Positions 1 to 9,715 are shown, counted from the stretch's first letter. The stretch: 64,000 bases of DNA from Candidatus Aminicenantota bacterium (GCA_011772425.1 WVZO01000533.1:1-64000); one strand, 5' to 3'. Translations and numbers: made by a program. Notes: generated from the letters alone by a model not told the origin.

Positions 1-118
1 ATAACATAGATTCCCAGGAGTGTAAATATATAAATATGTGACCCTCTCCCCTGAAAAACCGCCAACCATCAATGATTTCAGTTAAAGTATACAAAAATGT
101 TACCACATAAAAAGAGAA

Positions 119-322
119 ATTCGAAATCCTAAATCCGAAATCCGAAACAAATTCAAAATTCAAATGTTCAAAATTCAAAACAAAAACAATCTGGTCCTAC
201 TTCATATAAATTATATGATCTCCTTTAAAAGGGTGCCCGCGCCGCGGGCTTTTGGTCATTTGAATTTCGGTCATTTGGATTTGTTTCGAATTTCGTGCTT
301 TGAATTTCGGATTTCTATGCAC
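119..322. repeat. Dispersed long inverted-repeat element ('AAATCCGAAATCCGAAACAAATTCAAAATTCAAA' family), copy 1
   Basis: Left arm cctaaatccgaaatccgaaacaaattcaaaattcaaat; right arm ggtcatttgaatttcggtcatttggatttgtttcgaatttcg...gaatttcggatttc. Confidence 0.85.
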
Positions 323-369
323 TGACTCTGCAATTGTGTACGATTTATGTACAATTATATTATTACTGA

Positions 370-1932
370 CTACTTTATGGTATTTCTATAAAACTCCCTG
401 GCGTCATCCCTGAGTTTTTTTATCGAGGGATTGTGAATATACATCATATGACCCGCTTCATAATATTTCATGACAATATTTTTTGCCAGCGATTCAGGTA
501 AACCGATGTGATTGACCGTATAGAGAGCAGCAAAATAAGGGGTGGCAAGATCATAATAACCATTAGCGATCATGACTTTTAAATATTTATTATTCTCTAT
601 GGCCTTTCGAAGTCTTTCTGCTGCATTGACATACCTGTTACCGCGCCCCCAATTCCAGGGATGTACCTGGAAGGTCAGGGGCCAATAAGGTATATCATTG
701 ACATATTTCAGCTCACTGCGAATATAATGATTAATGACCGCTACAAATGGACCGGCAATAACAAAACTGGGGTCTTCTTCAAAGAATTCACCGGCAGCAT
801 CCAGGGATTCATGTTTAAACCGGCTGTCCAAACGCCCCACCACCTGTTTTTCATCCCGCAGGAGTTCGCGGATAAACCGGAATATCTCGATACGCAGATT
901 GGTATTATCGATATATTTCCGGGAAAGTCCCGTATACTGAGCCAATTTATCAATGACGGTGTTTCGCTCTTGTTCTGTCAGTTTATCCCCTTTAGCCAAC
1001 GCCACCAGGTAGTCGGTTAACGCCCACTGTTCCACTTCTTTCAGGGTGCTTTCCAGGTCCTCCTGGTATTTTGCCGGGAGTTTTTTATGATACCAGGCAG
1101 TGGCTGTATAAGTGGGCAAGAAAAGCACACAGGGCATATCATTGCCAGGAAAAAACCGGCTGTTCTGATAGTGCAGGACGGTGGAGACCAGCACCAAGCC
1201 CTGGAGATACATGCCGTAGGTATCCTGCAAATAACTGGAAAGCCCGGCTGCCCGTGTCGTACCATAACTTTCTCCGCATATAAACTTGGGAGACAGCCAG
1301 CGGTTGTTTTTGGTGACATAAAGCCGGATAAAATCACCCACAGATTTGATATCCTCTTCTAACCCGTGAAACTTTTTTTTCTCTACACCAGGGGCAGGCC
1401 GACTGTAACCGGTACTCACCGGATCGATAAATACCAGGTCGGTAAAGGTTAACCAGGTGTATTCATTGTCCACATACTCATACGGCTGTGGTAAAACAAA
1501 CCCTTCTTCCGACAATCTTACCCGTTTCGGTCCTAACCCTCCCATGTGAATCCAACAAGCGGCAGCACCCGGTCCACCATTAAAAGCAAACGTAATGGGC
1601 CGTTTCTGTAAATCGTTTTTTCCCTCTTTGCTATAGGCAATAAAAAATATCGTTGCCTGGAGCTTGCCGGAATCGTCTTTCATTAACATGTAACCGGCAG
1701 TGGCCTTGTAATTTAATGGTTTTTTATCAATCACAATGGAATGATTCGTAACCGAAAGCTTTGCCAGCTTCGCTTCATCCACCGCCGGAGTCACAGGTTT
1801 TTTCCCTGGTTTCTCGGGTTTTACTTCCTTTGAACTCTCAGCCAGCACAGGACTGTTTAATACCAGACAAAAAATCGTGACCACGATTAAAACCGTAAAT
1901 AATTTTGACTTCATATGACCTCCTTTTTTCAT
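370..1932 (-). CDS. Serine carboxypeptidase-like (peptidase S10 family), secreted
   Basis: 520-aa ORF with signal peptide; FAFNGGPGAAACWIHMGGLGPKR, GESYGTTRAAGL nucleophile motif and C-terminal His region (YYEAGHMMY) typical of S10. Confidence 0.85.
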   Translation of the reverse strand: MKKGGHMKSKLFTVLIVVTIFCLVLNSPVLAESSKEVKPEKPGKKPVTPAVDEAKLAKLSVTNHSIVIDKKPLNYKATAGYMLMKDDSGKLQATIFFIAYSKEGKNDLQKRPITFAFNGGPGAAACWIHMGGLGPKRVRLSEEGFVLPQPYEYVDNEYTWLTFTDLVFIDPVSTGYSRPAPGVEKKKFHGLEEDIKSVGDFIRLYVTKNNRWLSPKFICGESYGTTRAAGLSSYLQDTYGMYLQGLVLVSTVLHYQNSRFFPGNDMPCVLFLPTYTATAWYHKKLPAKYQEDLESTLKEVEQWALTDYLVALAKGDKLTEQERNTVIDKLAQYTGLSRKYIDNTNLRIEIFRFIRELLRDEKQVVGRLDSRFKHESLDAAGEFFEEDPSFVIAGPFVAVINHYIRSELKYVNDIPYWPLTFQVHPWNWGRGNRYVNAAERLRKAIENNKYLKVMIANGYYDLATPYFAALYTVNHIGLPESLAKNIVMKYYEAGHMMYIHNPSIKKLRDDAREFYRNTIK

Positions 1933-1984
1933 TTAAATATATTGTACGAAATTATTTGTAAAAAAGTTTACATTAATAAATAAA

Positions 1985-2152
1985 AAGTTTTGCAGGGGTC
2001 CAGGGGGTGGTTTTTCCTAAAAGGGGGTCGGCGACCCCAGCCTATAGGCGTCGTTCATGACGTTTGGAAGTTATCAAACGGAAAAACGTTGTTTTTTTTA
2101 GCGCATTTTGCAGAGTATTAACAAAAGAACCCCCTGGCCGCCGGAGGCACTA
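1985..2152. repeat. Dispersed hairpin repeat (GCCAGGGG family), copy 1, arms split by about 100 bp
   Basis: aagttttgcaggggtccagggggtggtttttc ... aagaaccccctggccgccggaggca. Confidence 0.75.
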
Positions 2153-2153
2153 C

Positions 2154-4751
2154 TTAATTGTTAACCACTCTTGCTTTGGTCAAAAAGGCTTCCTGGTAAG
2201 AGGCTCCAAAATATTCTACCGGCTCTTTATCATCGGGATTATAACCGGGAATCCGGTTAAAAAACTCAAATGCTTCTTTCCGCTTTCCCTCCCAGAACAA
2301 CTGCTGTCCTTTCAGGTTATAACCGGTGGTGACCCAGTACTTTTCCAATTCCTTTACAATATTATCTTTGTTCTCGACAGCGGATCCCAGGTTCACCAGG
2401 TAATCCTTTACCGGGGTTCGATAGTTCAGCAGCGCAATATAATTATTGTAACTGGTGCGGCTCTTGCTCAACGCCCGGCCGGAAAGGTATTCCACTGCCA
2501 TATTATCATCAGTATGCAGCGGCACATCCCCCACAAACGCCCCTACTTTGCCGTTGGCAAAAAGAAAAAAATCCAGGATTTTGAAGGGGGTCTCCGTATT
2601 GATCTCCTGCAAATCCGCCGCCACTGTTGGCATAGCTAATCTCTTTTCTATTTGCGCATAGTCGATTTTCCCGTGGTCCAGTTTGCCGATGACAATGACG
2701 TAGGAGTTCATGGTGTTGTTGGTGTACCAGACCGATGTATAGGGAAAGACTTTGTAAAAGCTTTTAACAATCATCTTAAAGTTTTCAGGGGTAATACTGT
2801 AGAAAGGCAGCCACTGGGACACCAATCCCCCGGGTTTTAACCGTTTTTTCAGGAGTTTGTAATAATCATAGGTATAGAGGCTGCCGTTGCCGCTGAAACG
2901 CGGGTGGATGGAATCGGATAGAATCACATCGTACGTTTCCGTATCTGCCAGTACTTTGTTCCTGCCGTCGGTAAAAATCACTTCCACCCGAGGGTCGTTC
3001 AGTACGCCGTGATTGATCATCTGAAAATATTTGGATGCTTCTTCAATGATACTACGGCTGATTTCTGCAATGGTTATTTTTTCTACCGGGTAACGGGAAA
3101 CCGCCCAGGCAGTGCCCCCGCTGCCAAAACCAATATGAAGCACGCTTTTGGGATTTTTATGAAGCAGCAGCGGCAGATGACCCTGGAGTTTCTGGATAGA
3201 AAAAAGCTCACCGGAAGTTCCCGCCACATTCACACCATTCATGCTCAACTGCCGCCACGTTCCCCGTACCCCTTTGCGTTCTTCCACGGTAACCGTGGCA
3301 TAGATGTCTTCTTCAAAGGTCAACAGTTTGACTTTATTGCGGCCCGCATCCTGGAAAATACCGGCGGTCAGGATCACCTGGTCCGGGGAGGTTAAAAGGA
3401 AATAACCCCCGTAAAAAATTAGTACGCATGCTGCGGCAATGACCAGTTTTTTTAGTTTTGCTCCCTGGTCTTCAAACACCAGATAAACCCCAACGCCCAG
3501 GTTCAGGGAAGCCACCAGCAGCAGGCTCTTTTGTGCGCCCAAAAAAGGCAGTAGGACAAACCCGGCACAGAACGATCCCACAATGGTACCCAATGTATTC
3601 ATGGCATAAAGCTGGCCGGTCTCTTTGCCCAGCTCTTCTTTGCTGCGGACAAAAAGCCGGACAGCCAGGGGAAAACTAGCCCCCATCAGTACTGTTGGCA
3701 GGATTAACAGTTGCAGAGTAGAGAAAACCAGGGCTAATATAAAGGTCGAATATCTCTGGGCTGCCATTGCCTCTCCCATGGCGCCCATGAGATCGGAAAG
3801 GCTGCCGAATTGGTTGATAATAAGGATTAAATTTAGAGCCAGTGCCAGTTGAATGATGGCAAACACCCGGACCGGGTTTTTCAAGTTTTTAACAAAGTAG
3901 CTCATGATAGCCGCGCCCAGGGTAATGCCCATAAGATAGACGGCCAGCATAATGCTGTAAGCATAAACGCTGCTGCCCAGGTGCAGGGTGAGGATGCGGT
4001 TCCAGATAACCTCGTAAGCCAGGGCGGTAAAACCGCAAACAAAATATACCCACATGACCCAATGTCCTGGCATGGGTTTTACCTTGAATTTAAATAAACC
4101 TTTCCAGAAGAAGGAGGGTTTTTCGCCGCGGGTCAGCAGGAAAGCGGCTGCCAGGATGATAAAATTGACTACAGCAGCGGTTATCACAGTCATTTGCAGA
4201 CCCAGCATCGGGATCAGGAAAAAACCGGCAATAAACGTACCCAGGACTGCTCCCAAAGTATTGATGGTATAAAGGAAACCGATGCCGGAGCCGGCGGATT
4301 TTACATCCCGGGTAAATTGCCGGGCCAGCAGGGGCAGTGTAGCGCCCATGCAGATAGTGGGGGGTAAAAGGATAATAAGGGCCAGGAAGAATTTAATGAA
4401 TCCCATCAGCATATTATCGCCGCCGCTGAGGGAATACAAGGGAATATAAATCACGTGCAGCTTTGCGAATACCACCAAGGTTAACAGTCCATATAAGCCG
4501 ATAAAGCCTTCCAGGATACCGTACAGCCGCAGCGGTGACCCGGTGCGGTCGGCGATGCGGCCGAACAGCCAACTGCCCAGGGCCAATCCGGCCATAAAAG
4601 CCGTTAACAATGTACCGACTGCCCATACCGTGTTGCCAAATACCAGGAGCAGCATTTTTAGCCAGGCCACCTGGAACACCAGGGATATCAACCCCGATAA
4701 CAGGAAAAGCAGCATTGCTGCGAGTTTTTTATAATTAAAATTATTTTTCAT
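2154..4751 (-). CDS. Fused MFS-like membrane domain / spermidine synthase-like protein
   Basis: 865-aa ORF; multi-TM N-terminal half, C-terminal GFGSGGTAWAVSRYPVEKITIAEIS and DVILSDSIHPRFSGNGSLYTYDYY spermidine-synthase motifs. Confidence 0.85.
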   Translation of the reverse strand: MKNNFNYKKLAAMLLFLLSGLISLVFQVAWLKMLLLVFGNTVWAVGTLLTAFMAGLALGSWLFGRIADRTGSPLRLYGILEGFIGLYGLLTLVVFAKLHVIYIPLYSLSGGDNMLMGFIKFFLALIILLPPTICMGATLPLLARQFTRDVKSAGSGIGFLYTINTLGAVLGTFIAGFFLIPMLGLQMTVITAAVVNFIILAAAFLLTRGEKPSFFWKGLFKFKVKPMPGHWVMWVYFVCGFTALAYEVIWNRILTLHLGSSVYAYSIMLAVYLMGITLGAAIMSYFVKNLKNPVRVFAIIQLALALNLILIINQFGSLSDLMGAMGEAMAAQRYSTFILALVFSTLQLLILPTVLMGASFPLAVRLFVRSKEELGKETGQLYAMNTLGTIVGSFCAGFVLLPFLGAQKSLLLVASLNLGVGVYLVFEDQGAKLKKLVIAAACVLIFYGGYFLLTSPDQVILTAGIFQDAGRNKVKLLTFEEDIYATVTVEERKGVRGTWRQLSMNGVNVAGTSGELFSIQKLQGHLPLLLHKNPKSVLHIGFGSGGTAWAVSRYPVEKITIAEISRSIIEEASKYFQMINHGVLNDPRVEVIFTDGRNKVLADTETYDVILSDSIHPRFSGNGSLYTYDYYKLLKKRLKPGGLVSQWLPFYSITPENFKMIVKSFYKVFPYTSVWYTNNTMNSYVIVIGKLDHGKIDYAQIEKRLAMPTVAADLQEINTETPFKILDFFLFANGKVGAFVGDVPLHTDDNMAVEYLSGRALSKSRTSYNNYIALLNYRTPVKDYLVNLGSAVENKDNIVKELEKYWVTTGYNLKGQQLFWEGKRKEAFEFFNRIPGYNPDDKEPVEYFGASYQEAFLTKARVVNN

Positions 4752-4847
4752 TTTATCTTATCCTCATTTCTTGTTTCATTTGACCCCCTATTATACCATA
4801 CTAAAATTTTTATTAAACCACGAAGGCCACGAAGGGTTTTTTCTTTT

Positions 4848-5092
4848 TATTTTTAGCCACGAAGATACACGAAGATACACGAAGATACACAAAGAAAAAA
4901 AGATTAGGAGGTAGGGAACCAATAGAATGTAGATGGCATAAGGGGCCTCTCTGCCGATAGGTTTCAAAATGAACATATCAATTGCTAATAAATTTAAAAT
5001 CCTGAATCCCGCTGCTTCCAACAAATTCAATTGGCCAAAATTCAAATATTATTTTATTCGTGTAACTTCGTGTACCTTCGTGGCTAAAAAGA
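4848..5092. repeat. Inverted copies of GCCACGAAG(RTACACGAAG)n flanking an intergenic segment
   Basis: ttttagccacgaagatacacgaagatacacgaagatacac at 4850-4890 versus attcgtgtaacttcgtgtaccttcgtggctaaaaa at 5056-5091. Confidence 0.75.
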
Positions 5093-5201
5093 AACAAAAA
5101 AAACAAAGGTGAAAATATTTCTTTTCTTTTTATAGTGTTTTATGGTATAAATAGGGGGTTAAAAAATTTAGCTGCGGTTGAACACGGAATAGGAGGCAAG
5201 T

Positions 5202-5627
5202 ATGAAATATTACCATGTAGCCGGGGAAAGCGAAGTAGATAAAATCTACAATAATGGTATCTATGCCAATGACAGGAATGAAATCATCCTGGTTGTACTT
5301 AAGGATGATTTTCTGTTGAAGAAATTTGTCCTTGATATGTATGCTTATGAAGAGTTGGGAGTCGACACGTACTGTGCCTTTGAAATTTCACCCGCCGGGG
5401 TGGAGGGACCGCTGTTTGAAACCAATATTAAGAGTATGTTTTCAGGTTCCTACAAAGCAAGCAAACAGCCGCATATTGAGAGTCAATATATAAAACCCTT
5501 TAAGGGGGAAGAGAGTTATGAAGGGATGGGTTTGATCGATGGGGTATTTCCTGTGGAGAATAAGGATAAATTCACGGATGAATACAAGCACCAGGTGTTG
5601 GAATATTTGCAAGAAGTAGGGAGTTGA
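5202..5627 (+). CDS. Hypothetical protein (141 aa)
   Basis: Complete ORF with GGAGGC-like RBS just upstream of ATG; no family recognised with confidence. Confidence 0.55.
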   Translation: MKYYHVAGESEVDKIYNNGIYANDRNEIILVVLKDDFLLKKFVLDMYAYEELGVDTYCAFEISPAGVEGPLFETNIKSMFSGSYKASKQPHIESQYIKPFKGEESYEGMGLIDGVFPVENKDKFTDEYKHQVLEYLQEVGS

Positions 5628-5696
5628 CCGGTATTGGAACCGGGATGACCCCTTTCGTTCTAGTATCACGTTAAGCCTCGATTGAGGTGCAAAAAT

Positions 5697-5868
5697 TTAA
5701 ATCCGAAGCACGAAGCACGAAATCCGAAACAAATCCAAAATCCAAATTTCCAAAATTCAAAACAAAAACAACATGATACGATACTTTCAGGTTCTTTTCG
5801 TTTTGGTCATTTGAATTTTGGTCATTTGAATTTGTTTCGGATTTCGATATTCGAATTTCGGATTTTTC
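5697..5868. repeat. Same long inverted-repeat element, copy 2
   Basis: Left arm aaatccgaagcacgaagcacgaaatccgaaacaaatccaaaatccaaattt; right arm ttttggtcatttgaattttggtcatttgaatttgtttcggatttcg. Confidence 0.85.
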
Positions 5869-5876
5869 TTAAGTCA

Positions 5877-6155
5877 ACAGTATCGGGACCAGGTCCCTGT
5901 CATACTTTTAATTTCAAACTATCATCCGGACCAGGTCCCTGTGATACTTTCAATTTCAAACTATCATCCGGACCAGGTCCCTGTGATACTTTCAATTTAA
6001 AACTATCATCCGGACCAGGTCCCTGTGATACTTTCATTTTAAAACTATCATCCGGACCAGGTCCCTGTCATACTTTCAATTTGAAACTATCATCCGGACC
6101 AGGTCCCTGTCATACTTTCAATTTGAAACTATCATCCGGACCAGGTCCCTGTCAT
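5877..6155. repeat. 42-bp tandem repeat, 7 units of GGACCAGGTCCCTGT(C/G)ATACTTTCAATTT(C/A/G)AAACTATCATCC
   Basis: Direct reading: GGACCAGGTCCCTGT recurs 7 times at 42-bp spacing; each unit has GGACC-A-GGTCC dyad symmetry. Confidence 0.95.
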
Positions 6156-6292
6156 TGATATAAAAAAACTCTCTCTGTGCTCTCTGTGTCCTCTGTGGCT
6201 CTGTGGTTTAAAAAAGAAATAATTCTTTTGGCTGGAAACTTTTTTGACAATAAGGTATAATGTTATATTAATCATCTGATGAGAGGTTGCGG

Positions 6293-9109
6293 ATGGGTAA
6301 GGTTTTTATTAGTTACAATAAAGCAGACCGTAAATGGGCCGAGTGGATTGGCTGGCAATTGGAAGAAGCAGGCTATTCTATTATTTTACAAGTCTGGGAT
6401 TTCAAGCCCGGTTCCAATTTTGTGCTGGAAATGCAGAAAGCAATAAAAGAGGCAGAACGAACCATTGCAGTTCTTTCACCGGATTACCTGGATGCCTCTT
6501 TTACGCATCCTGAATGGGCAGCCGCATTTGCCCAAGACCCAACGGGAGAAAAGGGGATACTGGTTCCTGTCCTGGTTCGGCAGTGTGACCCGGATGGATT
6601 ACTAAGTCAAATAAACTATATTAATCTTGTTGGACTGGATAACGACACAGCCAAAAACACTTTAATTAACGGTTTAAGCCAAAAACGTTTAAAGCCGGAT
6701 AAACCTCCGGTTTTTCCCGGTAAACCGATACCTTCAGTAGAACGCTCTATTCATGAAAAGCCATCTTTCCCGCCGGATGACATTTTACTATACAAACTAC
6801 CGGTGACCGGGCCGAAGTTGTTTGGGAGAGAAAAGGAATTAAAGATTTTATATGAGGCGTGGAAGGAAAAGAAAATTCATGTGATAACCCTGGTGGCCTG
6901 GGGCGGTGTGGGAAAAACCGCTTTAGTCAACTATTGGCTAAACTTGATGGAACAGGATAACTTCCGGGGAGCGGAAAAAGTCTATGGCTGGTCCTTTTAC
7001 AGCCAGGGCGCTGCCGAAGGAAAACAGGCATCCGCTGATGAATTTATGCAAGACACATTAAAATGGTTTGGGGACAAAAATCCGAAGGAAGGTTCTGCGG
7101 TAGATAAAGGCCGGCGATTGGCGCGGTTGATTCGCAAGCAGAGAACGCTGCTTATATTGGATGGATTGGAACCATTACAATATCCACCCGGTGAAGCGTA
7201 CGGCATGGAAGGCCAGGTAAAAGACCCGGGGCTGAAAACCATGTTAAAGGAGTTAGCAGCTTCTCAACCGGGACTGTGTGTGATTACCACTCGTGAATCG
7301 GTAACGGATTTAAAGAATAAAATCGATTTTACAGTAAAGGAAATTTGTTTGGAGCATCTTTCCGATAAAGCAGGTGTAGAATTGTTAAAGAATTTTGGAA
7401 TCAAAGGCTTGGAAAAAGAGATATTAGAGGCAGTGCAGGACTTTGACGGCCATGCACTGGCATTGAACTTATTGGGCCAATACCTCAAAAGCGTTCATCA
7501 AAGTGATATCCGTAAACGGGACAAAATCCCGAAATTAACCAAAGAAAAGAAACAGGGCGGCCATGCCCGCCGGGTGATGGAAGCCTATGAAAAATGGCTG
7601 GGTAAATCAGCAGAGCTTGATATATTAAGGATAATGGGATTATTTGATCGTCCTGTCGAAATTGGAGCTATCAATGCTTTGAAAGCAAAACGGCCGATTC
7701 CAGGTGTGACAAAAAAATTAAAGAAAATATCAATAGAAGATTGGCAGTATGCCTTAAACAATCTCAGAGATGCCAATCTTTTGGCAAAGGAGAACCCGAA
7801 GAAACCAGATGTATTGGACTGCCACCCCTTAATCCGTGAGCATTTTGGTGAAAAGCTGCAAAATGAAAACCCAAAAGGCTGGAAAGAAGCCCATAAAAGG
7901 CTTTACCATTATTACAAAGAGTTGCCGGAGAAAGAACTGCCCGACACCCTCCAGGAGATGGAACCCCTGTTTGCCGCCATTGCCCACGGCTGCCAGGCCG
8001 GATTGCACCGGGAAGCATTGTATGATGTGTATTATTCACGAACTCAACGAGATAGCAACACGAAGTACTGTTGTAGTAACCTCGGTGCATTTGGTTCCGA
8101 TCTTGCGTCTGTATCTCATTTTTTTGAGAAACCCTGGAGCCAACCGGCTGCCGGTTTAAACGATTACGAAAAAGGCGCTGCATTGAATTGGGCCAGCTTT
8201 AGTCTCCGCGCATTGGGGCGTTTAAATGAGGCACTCCGACCCATGAAAGTTAGTATGGAGGTGGCAATTCAACAAAAAGAATGGTTAAGTTCCGCAAAAG
8301 CTGCCGGGAACCTCAGTGAACTGGCGCTGACGTTGGGTCAGGTGGAGAAAGCAGTAGAATATGCCCGGCAATGTGTCACATATTCCGACCGAAGTGATGA
8401 TGAATTTCGGCAAATGGCAACTCGAACCATCCTTGCCGATGCCCTCCACCACTCTGGCCAATTGGAGGACGCAGAAAAATTGTTGATAGAGGCGGAAGAA
8501 ATGCAAAAAAAGAGGCAGCCGGAATATTCCTACCTTTATTCCTTATGGGGCTTTCGATTCTGCGACCTCCTGCTGGCACAGGGAAAGTACCAGGAGGTAA
8601 TTGAACGGTCCGGGCAAACGCTTAAATGGGCAAAACATGTAAAATGGCTTTTAGACATTGCCCTTGACCAACTCTCACTGGGACGGGCATGGATGATAAA
8701 AGCGCAAAAAGAGAAAAAAGAATACTTTACTCAAGCAAACGATTACCTGGACCAGGCGGTGGCTGGATTGCGAAAAGCTGGCTACCAATATTACTTAGTC
8801 ATTGGTCTTTTAGATCGTGCAGCCTTTTACCGGTTGCAAAAGGACTTCTCCAAAGCCCGGGACGATTTAAACGAAGCGTTAGAAATCGCAGAACTGGGGT
8901 CCATGAAACTCTACCTTGCCGATTACCACCTGGAAGCGGGAAAATTATACGAAGCCGAAGGCAACGCTGAAGAAGCTCTTCATCATTTCCAGACCGCAAA
9001 AGAAATGATGGAAAAAATGGGATATAAACGAAAACTAAAAGAAGTGAACCTCTGTTTGAGTGGAGCCGCGAAGGCACGCGAAGAAACGCGAAGAAAAAAG
9101 TACCGCTGA
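6293..9109 (+). CDS. TIR domain - NB-ARC/STAND NTPase - TPR protein (putative defence/signalling protein)
   Basis: N-term KVFISYNKADRKWAEWIGWQLEEAGY...LSPDYLDASFTHPEW (TIR), FGREKELKILYEAW...AWGGVGKTALVNYW P-loop, TLLILDGLEPL Walker B, C-terminal TPR-like helices. ATG at 6293 preferred over the upstream TTG at 6287 of the ORF track. Confidence 0.85.
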   Translation: MGKVFISYNKADRKWAEWIGWQLEEAGYSIILQVWDFKPGSNFVLEMQKAIKEAERTIAVLSPDYLDASFTHPEWAAAFAQDPTGEKGILVPVLVRQCDPDGLLSQINYINLVGLDNDTAKNTLINGLSQKRLKPDKPPVFPGKPIPSVERSIHEKPSFPPDDILLYKLPVTGPKLFGREKELKILYEAWKEKKIHVITLVAWGGVGKTALVNYWLNLMEQDNFRGAEKVYGWSFYSQGAAEGKQASADEFMQDTLKWFGDKNPKEGSAVDKGRRLARLIRKQRTLLILDGLEPLQYPPGEAYGMEGQVKDPGLKTMLKELAASQPGLCVITTRESVTDLKNKIDFTVKEICLEHLSDKAGVELLKNFGIKGLEKEILEAVQDFDGHALALNLLGQYLKSVHQSDIRKRDKIPKLTKEKKQGGHARRVMEAYEKWLGKSAELDILRIMGLFDRPVEIGAINALKAKRPIPGVTKKLKKISIEDWQYALNNLRDANLLAKENPKKPDVLDCHPLIREHFGEKLQNENPKGWKEAHKRLYHYYKELPEKELPDTLQEMEPLFAAIAHGCQAGLHREALYDVYYSRTQRDSNTKYCCSNLGAFGSDLASVSHFFEKPWSQPAAGLNDYEKGAALNWASFSLRALGRLNEALRPMKVSMEVAIQQKEWLSSAKAAGNLSELALTLGQVEKAVEYARQCVTYSDRSDDEFRQMATRTILADALHHSGQLEDAEKLLIEAEEMQKKRQPEYSYLYSLWGFRFCDLLLAQGKYQEVIERSGQTLKWAKHVKWLLDIALDQLSLGRAWMIKAQKEKKEYFTQANDYLDQAVAGLRKAGYQYYLVIGLLDRAAFYRLQKDFSKARDDLNEALEIAELGSMKLYLADYHLEAGKLYEAEGNAEEALHHFQTAKEMMEKMGYKRKLKEVNLCLSGAAKAREETRRKKYR

Positions 9110-9320
9110 TAAACGCTGATTTTTTGATGGACTATGATGTTATGTATCAGAAAAAAAATCTGAATCTTCATGTTCCTTCGTGTCCTTCGTGGCTTCGTGG
9201 TTCCATCACGCCGAAGGCGTTAAAATCTGCCCGAAGGGCGCCATTTGTAAAGAATAAATCAACAAACTTCTTGACAAATAAACATTAAGCAATTATATTA
9301 ACCCCAGAGGTTATACCGAT

Positions 9321-9587
9321 ATGAAAAGCAATATGTTGCTAAACAGGATTAGCATCAATCCAAAAGTCATGACCGGCAAGCCCGTAATCAAAGGAACACG
9401 CCTAACCGTACAGTATATATTGAAACTCCTGGCTGATGGCATGTCTTACGAAGATATTAAAAAAGAATACAACGGAATCGAAGATGAAGATATCACCGCT
9501 TGCCTGTTATATGCTTCCGAGGTTATGCGAAATACAGAATTCTTCCCTTTAAAAGAGGAAAAGGCCATAGGGGCGTCATTTTCCTGA
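9321..9587 (+). CDS. DUF433-family (VapB-like antitoxin) protein
   Basis: ISINPKVMTGKPVIKGTRLTVQYILKLLADGMSYEDIKKEY is the canonical DUF433 signature. Confidence 0.85.
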   Translation: MKSNMLLNRISINPKVMTGKPVIKGTRLTVQYILKLLADGMSYEDIKKEYNGIEDEDITACLLYASEVMRNTEFFPLKEEKAIGASFS

Positions 9588-9715
9588 GACTGAAAAACGA
9601 AATGACTGAAAATAAAATAAGCGTGATTCAAAAGGTTTTGAACAAATTCAAGGATCACTTGAGCACAAGCTTTATCGTTGCCTCAGAAGATTTTGTCAGG
9701 ATTTCAAAGAAATAA
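9559..9715 (+). pseudogene. C-terminal remnant of a DUF5615-type (PIN-like) toxin
   Basis: Alternative frame reads GHRGVIFLRLKN...KISVIQKVLNKFKDHLSTSFIVASEDFVRISKK, resembling the DUF5615 C-terminus; the N-terminal catalytic half is absent. Confidence 0.6.

Noticed and set aside
2064-2639. 191-aa plus-strand ORF
   Set aside because: Antisense to the spermidine-synthase-like gene; shadow ORF in a strongly coding region.
4791-5045. 84-aa minus-strand ORF
   Set aside because: Composed mostly of the CACGAAG repeat and A/T-rich intergenic sequence; no RBS or domain.
5877-6155. Array considered as a CRISPR
   Set aside because: Inter-repeat segments are nearly identical to each other, so there are no unique spacers, and no cas genes are visible; it is a simple tandem repeat.
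5682-6158. 158-aa ORF with (SGPGPCxTFNxKLS)n repeats
   Set aside because: The frame is explained by the 42-bp tandem repeat (42 is a multiple of 3) plus the dispersed inverted-repeat element; no convincing RBS or conserved domain.
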